Assembly (NCBI GenBank): GCA_025462645.1 | Contig: JAOAPB010000050.1 | Location: 1-39,513, forward strand | Direction of reading: 5' to 3' | DNA length: 39,513 nt | Source of the DNA: Edaphobacter sp. | Lineage (GTDB): Bacteria > Acidobacteriota > Terriglobia > Terriglobales > Acidobacteriaceae | Part shown: one piece after another, positions 35,091-39,513 of the stretch | Layout: each line of letters opens with the position of its first letter | Numbering within the stretch: the stretch's first letter is position 1 | Notes under the pieces: model-generated | Told to the model about the DNA's origin: nothing | Databases searched by the model: none | What the model saw: only the letters and a program-made list of their open reading frames with translations | Translations under genes and position numbers: made by a program

Positions 35091-36614
35091 ATGAAAGGAA
35101 CTCTTCCGGTGAACGACGAAACATCGCAGCCTGTACCCCTTGTTACCAACGAGCCCTTCACCTCGCTCACGCGCAGAGAGCTTCTACGCGGCTCCAGCGC
35201 CCTCTGCCTCCTCACCGCCATAAGCCCTCGCACCAGCTTCGCCCTCCAGGCCGCGCCCATCCTCACCAAGCGCCCATCCCTCGATCAACGCCGCTTCACC
35301 AGCACGGCGGTCGAGCGCACCCTCCAGCAAACCTCAAAACTCATCGGCGATCCGCAGTTAGCCGCCATCTTCCAGAACTGCCTCCCCAACACCCTCGACA
35401 CCACCGTCACCGTCGGCACCTTCAACGACAAACCAGACACCTTCGTCGTCACCGGCGACATCGACGCCATGTGGCTCCGCGACTCCTCCGCGCAGGTCAT
35501 GCCCTACGTCGCACTCTGCAAAAACGACAAGCCCCTCGCCTCCCTCATCGAGGGCGTCATTCGCCGCCAGGCCCGCCAGATTCTCCTGGACCCCTACGCC
35601 AACGCCTTCCTGCGCAACCCCACCGACCCGCCCCTCTCCTGGTCCGTCCACGATCAGACCGACATGCACCCCGGCATAGGCGAACGCAAGTGGGAGATCG
35701 ACTCCCTCTGCCATCCCATCCGCCTCACCCACGCCTACTGGCGCGCCACCGGCGATATCTCACCCTTCGACGAAACCTGGCACAAGGCCGCCTGGCAGAT
35801 CCTTCGCACCTTCAAAGAACAGCAGCGCAAATCCGATCACGGCCCCTACCACTTCCAGCGCAGCTCCCCCGTCCCCACCGACACCCTCATGCTCTCCGGC
35901 TACGGCAATCCCATCCGCCCCAACGGCCTCATCTGCTCCATGTTCCGTCCCTCCGACGATGCCTGCACCTATCCCTTCTTCATCCCCGCAAATCTCTTCG
36001 CCGTCACCACCCTCCGCCGTCTCACCGAGATGTCCCGAGCCATCTTCTCCGACACCGATCTCGCCACCCAGTGCAATCAGCTCGCCGACGAAGTCAATCA
36101 GGCCATCCAACAACACGCCATCGTCACTCACCCTACCCACGGAAAGATCTACGCCTACGAGATCGACGGCTTCGGCAACACCCTCTGCATGGACGACGCC
36201 AACGCCCCCAGCCTACTCAGCCTCCCCTACCTCGAATCCGTCGATCGACAAAATCCTATCTACCAAAACACTCGCCGCTTCGCCTTGAGCCCCGACAACC
36301 CTTACTTCTTCCGAGGCACAGCCGCGGAGGGCATCGGAGGCCCTCACATCGGTCTCAACTACATCTGGCCCATGTCGATCATCGTGCGCGCCCTCACCTC
36401 CACCAGCGATCAGGAGATAGCCCTCTGCCTCCGCTGGCTCCGCAACACCACCGGCGACACACTCTTCATGCACGAGGCCTTCCAGAAGGACAACCCCACC
36501 GACTTCACCCGCGCCTGGTTTGCCTGGGCCAACACCCTCTTCGGCGAACTCATCCTCAAAGTCGCCGCAGAGAGACCCCACCTGCTCGCCACCACCTACA
36601 AAGACAATTCATAG
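35091..36614 (+). CDS. Tat-exported GH125 exo-alpha-1,6-mannosidase-type protein
   Basis: A 507-residue protein of the GH125 (DUF1237) family. The N-terminal region has a twin-arginine signal, LTRRELLRGSSALCLLTAIS, after about 26 leading residues. The (alpha/alpha)6 barrel contains GDIDAMWLRDSSAQVMPYV near 122, HERK-like GIGERKWEIDSLCHP, PNGLICSMFRPSDDACTYPF, and FMHEAFQKDNPTDFTRAWF near 459, where the family carries a catalytic Glu. GH125 enzymes remove alpha-1,6-linked mannose from mannans or N-glycans. The unusually long pre-Tat segment may mean that translation starts further in, but no better start is evident. It converges on the NUDIX gene with only 29 nt between stops. Confidence 0.9.
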   Translation: MKGTLPVNDETSQPVPLVTNEPFTSLTRRELLRGSSALCLLTAISPRTSFALQAAPILTKRPSLDQRRFTSTAVERTLQQTSKLIGDPQLAAIFQNCLPNTLDTTVTVGTFNDKPDTFVVTGDIDAMWLRDSSAQVMPYVALCKNDKPLASLIEGVIRRQARQILLDPYANAFLRNPTDPPLSWSVHDQTDMHPGIGERKWEIDSLCHPIRLTHAYWRATGDISPFDETWHKAAWQILRTFKEQQRKSDHGPYHFQRSSPVPTDTLMLSGYGNPIRPNGLICSMFRPSDDACTYPFFIPANLFAVTTLRRLTEMSRAIFSDTDLATQCNQLADEVNQAIQQHAIVTHPTHGKIYAYEIDGFGNTLCMDDANAPSLLSLPYLESVDRQNPIYQNTRRFALSPDNPYFFRGTAAEGIGGPHIGLNYIWPMSIIVRALTSTSDQEIALCLRWLRNTTGDTLFMHEAFQKDNPTDFTRAWFAWANTLFGELILKVAAERPHLLATTYKDNS

Positions 36615-36643
36615 CCAATCGAAGTTCGCGACGGTGAGAGCCC

Positions 36644-37189
36644 TCACCGTCTTCCCTGCCACAGCCGATAAAGCCCCCAGGCCCCTACAGAACAGCCATC
36701 GACAATCACTCCATCCAGAATCATCTGTTCAAACTCCTCCACCCTCACCCGCTTCACCACCAGATCGTTCTCCTCCAGATCCGGATCAGCCGACCCCATC
36801 GTCAGCCCCTCGGCCAGAAAAACATACTGCTTTTGATTCATCACCCCATAGGCGATCTGTAGTGTCGATAGCAGCATCATCGTCTCCGCCGTCATCCCCG
36901 TCTCCTCGCGCAACTCCCCACGGGCCAGCTCCTCCGGAACGACGTCAGCGACCTCCCACCCACCCTGCGGAAACTCGCAGTGACGCCCCCCCACCGTATA
37001 CCGGAACTGCTCGATCAGATAGACGAACTCTCCCTCCGCCGTCACCTCCAGAGGAATCACAATGCAAGCCGGGTCCTTGTCGATCACCCCATAGATTCCC
37101 CGCTGCCCGTTCGCCCGCTCAATCACATCCTCACGAACGCTGGTCCACGGATTCCGGTAAACCTCACGAGTACTAATCGTCTTGATCAC
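36644..37189 (-). CDS. NUDIX hydrolase
   Basis: A 181-residue NUDIX protein related to ADP-ribose diphosphatases. The box reads GGWEVADVVPEELARGELRE then ETGM. The three Glu of E-L-x-E-E that bind metal are kept, while the first Glu and the Arg of the consensus are Val and Gly. FPQGGWE before the box marks a known subgroup. The substrate is probably a nucleoside diphosphate linked to another group. Start: a TTG at 37207 opens the frame, but GGAGG (37197-37201) lies 7 nt before a GTG at 37189 and gives MIKTISTREVY, so I use the GTG. It is 45 nt after the S15-type gene on the same strand, likely cotranscribed. Confidence 0.88.
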   Translation of the reverse strand: MIKTISTREVYRNPWTSVREDVIERANGQRGIYGVIDKDPACIVIPLEVTAEGEFVYLIEQFRYTVGGRHCEFPQGGWEVADVVPEELARGELREETGMTAETMMLLSTLQIAYGVMNQKQYVFLAEGLTMGSADPDLEENDLVVKRVRVEEFEQMILDGVIVDGCSVGAWGLYRLWQGRR

Positions 37190-37234
37190 CAAACAACCTC
37201 CAGGCAAAATAGCTGACCTGCTAATCCTGCAGCT

Positions 37235-39406
37235 CTACTCCGAAACCGAAAACTCCAGGTGCGACGGATACTTCGCCGACTGATAGATCGTCTGCGTCTG
37301 CGCCTTGTACGCACTCGCCGGAGCCGTCATGATGTTAGGCACGAACGTCTGCGGATTCCGGTCGTACAGCGGAAACCAGCTCGACTGCACCTCCACCATG
37401 ATCTTGTGTCCCTTCAGAAAAGTATGGTCCGCGCCATGCAGACTCCACTTGTACTCAGTCACCTCGCCCGGCTTGATCGCCTCCGGGCTCTCGAGGCTCT
37501 TCGCATACCGCCCGCGAAAGATCTCATCGACCACCATCAGCTGATACCCGCCCATACCTCCCGGTGCATCGTCCGGATAAACGTCAATCAGCTTCACGAC
37601 CCAGTCAGCATCGCTACCCGTTGTAGCAGCGAAGATGTCCGCCAGCACATCCCCCGTTACGGTTACATCCTTATCCAGCGCCGGAGTAGAGAAATTAGCC
37701 AGATCCTTACGCCCGCTCACAAACCGCTGATCCTCCACCAGCCACGTCCGCCACTTCGACCCATTGCCATACGTAGCCTGAATCGGCCGATTCCGATAGG
37801 GCACCGGATTCGCCGGATCCGACACATAAGCCGTCTTCGACTCGGCAGTCGGCGCATCGAAGTTCAAACCACTCCCACCCGTCAGATACAGCTTCGCCTC
37901 GTGGAAGCCCACCTTCGGCGGCCACGCATCATAGCGCTGCCACGTATTCACACCCGTCCGAAAGCTCGCGATCTCCTTCAAATCGAACCCGGCCCTGTCC
38001 TTCAGGTACTTCTCGAAGAAAGGCGTCTCGATCGTCTTCCGATACTGGTCTCCCGTAGCCGCACCGAAGTCCAGAGTCCCCAGGTGCCGCGTCGTCGGAA
38101 ACCACCCGCCATGGTTCCACGGTCCAAGCACCATGAAGACCTCATGATTCGCATCATGCGGCTCCAGCGCAGCGTACTCCGCCTGAGTCCCCCACATATC
38201 CTCCTGGTCCCACCAGCCCCCGACCTCAAGCGTTGGAACCTCCACCTTCGTCAGGTGCGGCTCCACCGCCATCGCCTGCCAATAATCGGTATACGCAGGC
38301 TGCGCCAGGAAAGCCTTGGCCGTCGGCAGCTCGCTCATCCCCGCCGACTTCGCCGCCCCCGCGAAGTTCACATTCCGCAGAAAGAAGTCGTACGTATCTT
38401 CCTTCGAGTCCACGCGCACATCCGTCTTCTGTGCCTCCAACTGTTGCACGTAGTCGAAGCCATACGTCTCGCGAAACGCTCCATTATGGAAGAAGTCGTC
38501 GCCCTTCCATATATTCGTCATCGGAGCCTGCGGCGAGATCGCCTTCACGGCCGGATGCGCATCGATCCCCGCCATCATCGCCAGGAACCCCGGATACGAG
38601 ACCCCAATCACGCCCACTCGACCATTGTTGTTCGCAACGTTCTTCAGCAGCCAATCGATCGTGTCCCGCGTATCCGTCGTCTCATCCACATCCGTCTTCG
38701 TCGTATGCGCGACGATGGGCCGGTTCATCACGAACTTCCCCTCCGACTTATACCGCCCGCGAATGTCCCCATACACGAAGATGTAACCGCTGGCCGCCAG
38801 CTCAGGCTTGCTCGCATTCACACTCTTCGAGGAGCTGTTATCCGTGCCATAAGGCGTCCGCTCCATCAAAAACGGCAGCGCTGGACCCGAGCTCTCCGAC
38901 CCCGCAGGCCGCAGAACGATCGCATGAAGCTTCACCCCATCGCGCATCGGTATCATCACCTCCGCGCGCGTATATTCACGAAAGTGGTTCAGCCGCACGG
39001 ACTCCATGCTGAACCGCTCCATCGTCTGCCCACCTGTAGCCCCGCCCCGGCTCGTGTCATGCTCCGTCGTCAATCCCGACACCCTCCCGCTGGCATCCCG
39101 GACAAACGACACACGAAGCGGCGCTCCCGCCAGAAAGAAGTGGTCCGCCGACGTCGCCGTCAGCTCTATCCGCGGCGACCGCTCAGCCTCGATGTATAAC
39201 TTGTCTCCCTCACGCGACACCGAGTCCACCACGTCCGGCTCTGCAACCACACGATACTGGCCCACATACTCGTCCAGCTTGCTCGCAGGCAACACGATCG
39301 AAGTGGGATCAACGAGCTTCGGCGTCGCCTCCTGCGCGTGCAACACAGGTGTAGACGTCAACAAACATCCGGAGAGCATCATCGCTAACAAGCTGCGGGT
39401 CTTCAT
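37235..39406 (-). CDS. Secreted CocE/NonD-type S15 hydrolase with N-terminal extension
   Basis: A 723-residue protein with a signal peptide (about 1-24, ending VLHAQ). Residues about 40-120 (LDEYVGQYRVVAEP, LYIEAERSPRIELTATSADH) look like the small beta domain found at the C-terminus of some beta-lactamase-like proteins (DUF3471 type). The alpha/beta-hydrolase follows with Ser270 in GVSYPGF, Asp400 in GGWWDQED and His432 in GPWNHGGW. The C-terminal jelly-roll of the X-Pro dipeptidyl-peptidase family comes last. Members cleave acyl or peptidyl substrates (glutaryl-7-ACA acylase, cocaine esterase, X-Pro peptidase), so the substrate is open. GAGG lies about 8 nt before the ATG, and the preceding gene ends 23 nt upstream. 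Confidence 0.9.
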   Translation of the reverse strand: MKTRSLLAMMLSGCLLTSTPVLHAQEATPKLVDPTSIVLPASKLDEYVGQYRVVAEPDVVDSVSREGDKLYIEAERSPRIELTATSADHFFLAGAPLRVSFVRDASGRVSGLTTEHDTSRGGATGGQTMERFSMESVRLNHFREYTRAEVMIPMRDGVKLHAIVLRPAGSESSGPALPFLMERTPYGTDNSSSKSVNASKPELAASGYIFVYGDIRGRYKSEGKFVMNRPIVAHTTKTDVDETTDTRDTIDWLLKNVANNNGRVGVIGVSYPGFLAMMAGIDAHPAVKAISPQAPMTNIWKGDDFFHNGAFRETYGFDYVQQLEAQKTDVRVDSKEDTYDFFLRNVNFAGAAKSAGMSELPTAKAFLAQPAYTDYWQAMAVEPHLTKVEVPTLEVGGWWDQEDMWGTQAEYAALEPHDANHEVFMVLGPWNHGGWFPTTRHLGTLDFGAATGDQYRKTIETPFFEKYLKDRAGFDLKEIASFRTGVNTWQRYDAWPPKVGFHEAKLYLTGGSGLNFDAPTAESKTAYVSDPANPVPYRNRPIQATYGNGSKWRTWLVEDQRFVSGRKDLANFSTPALDKDVTVTGDVLADIFAATTGSDADWVVKLIDVYPDDAPGGMGGYQLMVVDEIFRGRYAKSLESPEAIKPGEVTEYKWSLHGADHTFLKGHKIMVEVQSSWFPLYDRNPQTFVPNIMTAPASAYKAQTQTIYQSAKYPSHLEFSVSE

Positions 39407-39429
39407 CTGGCTTTACCTCAAAACTGAAT

Positions 39430-39513
39430 TCATTCGCGAGCCCTGCGCAACAGCGGAAGAACCTTCGCCCGCAACACAGTCACGAGCTCCTCCTGCATAT
39501 AGTCATAGTTGTC
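39430..39513 (-). CDS. C-terminal end of an unidentified gene (partial)
   Basis: The minus strand is open from the window edge to a TGA at 39430-39432 and encodes 27 residues: DNYDYMQEELVTVLRAKVLP and then LLRRARE. The composition (amphipathic, ending in basic residues) and the 23-nt gap to the ribosome-binding site and ATG of the S15-type gene suggest the tail of a cotranscribed gene. The family cannot be named from so little. Confidence 0.45.
   Translation of the reverse strand, partial: DNYDYMQEELVTVLRAKVLPLLRRARE

Noticed and set aside
36644..37189. Inactive NUDIX protein, because the box lacks the first Glu and the Arg
   Set aside because: The metal-binding E-L-x-E-E is intact, and FPQGGWE with ARGELREETG is a pattern I recall from a normal subgroup.
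37259..39199. 646-codon open frame on the plus strand
   Set aside because: It lies wholly opposite the S15-type gene, is rich in Arg, His and Pro, and has no recognisable motif; it is a shadow of GC-rich codon use.

Overview
The window looks like chromosomal DNA of an Acidobacteriota member, most likely family Acidobacteriaceae (Granulicella, Edaphobacter or Terriglobus type). This is inferred from the GC-rich coding sequence, the mix of secreted glycoside hydrolases (GH3, GH95, GH125), the MoxR/VWA pair, a DUF2076 gene, and intergenic repeats of a kind I recall from that group. No species can be named from sequence alone. No tRNA, rRNA, CRISPR array, phage or transposase gene was seen.

Layout. 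Positions 1-10,921 are bounded by two 204-bp copies of one intergenic repeat in opposite orientation. Between them lie a PafA-like phosphatase overlapping pyrD (minus strand), serS with a small membrane protein and a LolA-like protein (plus), a GT39-type membrane glycosyltransferase (minus), and an 1180-residue fusion of a GH18-like hydrolase, a NodB deacetylase and a GT2 synthase (plus). Positions 11,242-17,443 hold a P5C dehydrogenase, a LuxR-type regulator with a degenerate receiver, a divergent pair consisting of a receiver/thioredoxin-reductase-like fusion and a CRP-domain histidine kinase, and a VOC protein. Positions 17,698-23,957 form a glycan-use region: a secreted GH3, a cupin, a Tat-exported GH95 and a receiver/RsbRD_N-like regulator.

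Positions 24,103-28,949 read on the minus strand as thioesterase, Mrp-type ATPase, hrcA, grpE and dnaJ, ending in a strong terminator. dnaK is absent and the Mrp protein has no cysteine. Positions 29,074-33,255 hold a TPR protein, a MoxR-like AAA ATPase, a VWA protein and a DUF2076 protein on the plus strand. The right end has an AsmA-like protein (minus), a GH125 mannosidase (plus), a NUDIX hydrolase and an S15/CocE-type hydrolase (both minus), and the last codons of an unknown gene.

How the genes fit together. The clearest candidate for a little-described system is the redox/phosphorelay module at 12,924-16,950. It contains a sensor kinase with a CRP-type domain, a response regulator whose output is a flavoprotein without the CxxC of true thioredoxin reductase, and a divergent LuxR regulator whose phospho-acceptor Asp is replaced by Ala. 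The hydrolases suggest growth on plant or microbial polysaccharide. The tri-domain enzyme suggests that an exported, partly deacetylated amino-sugar polymer is made.
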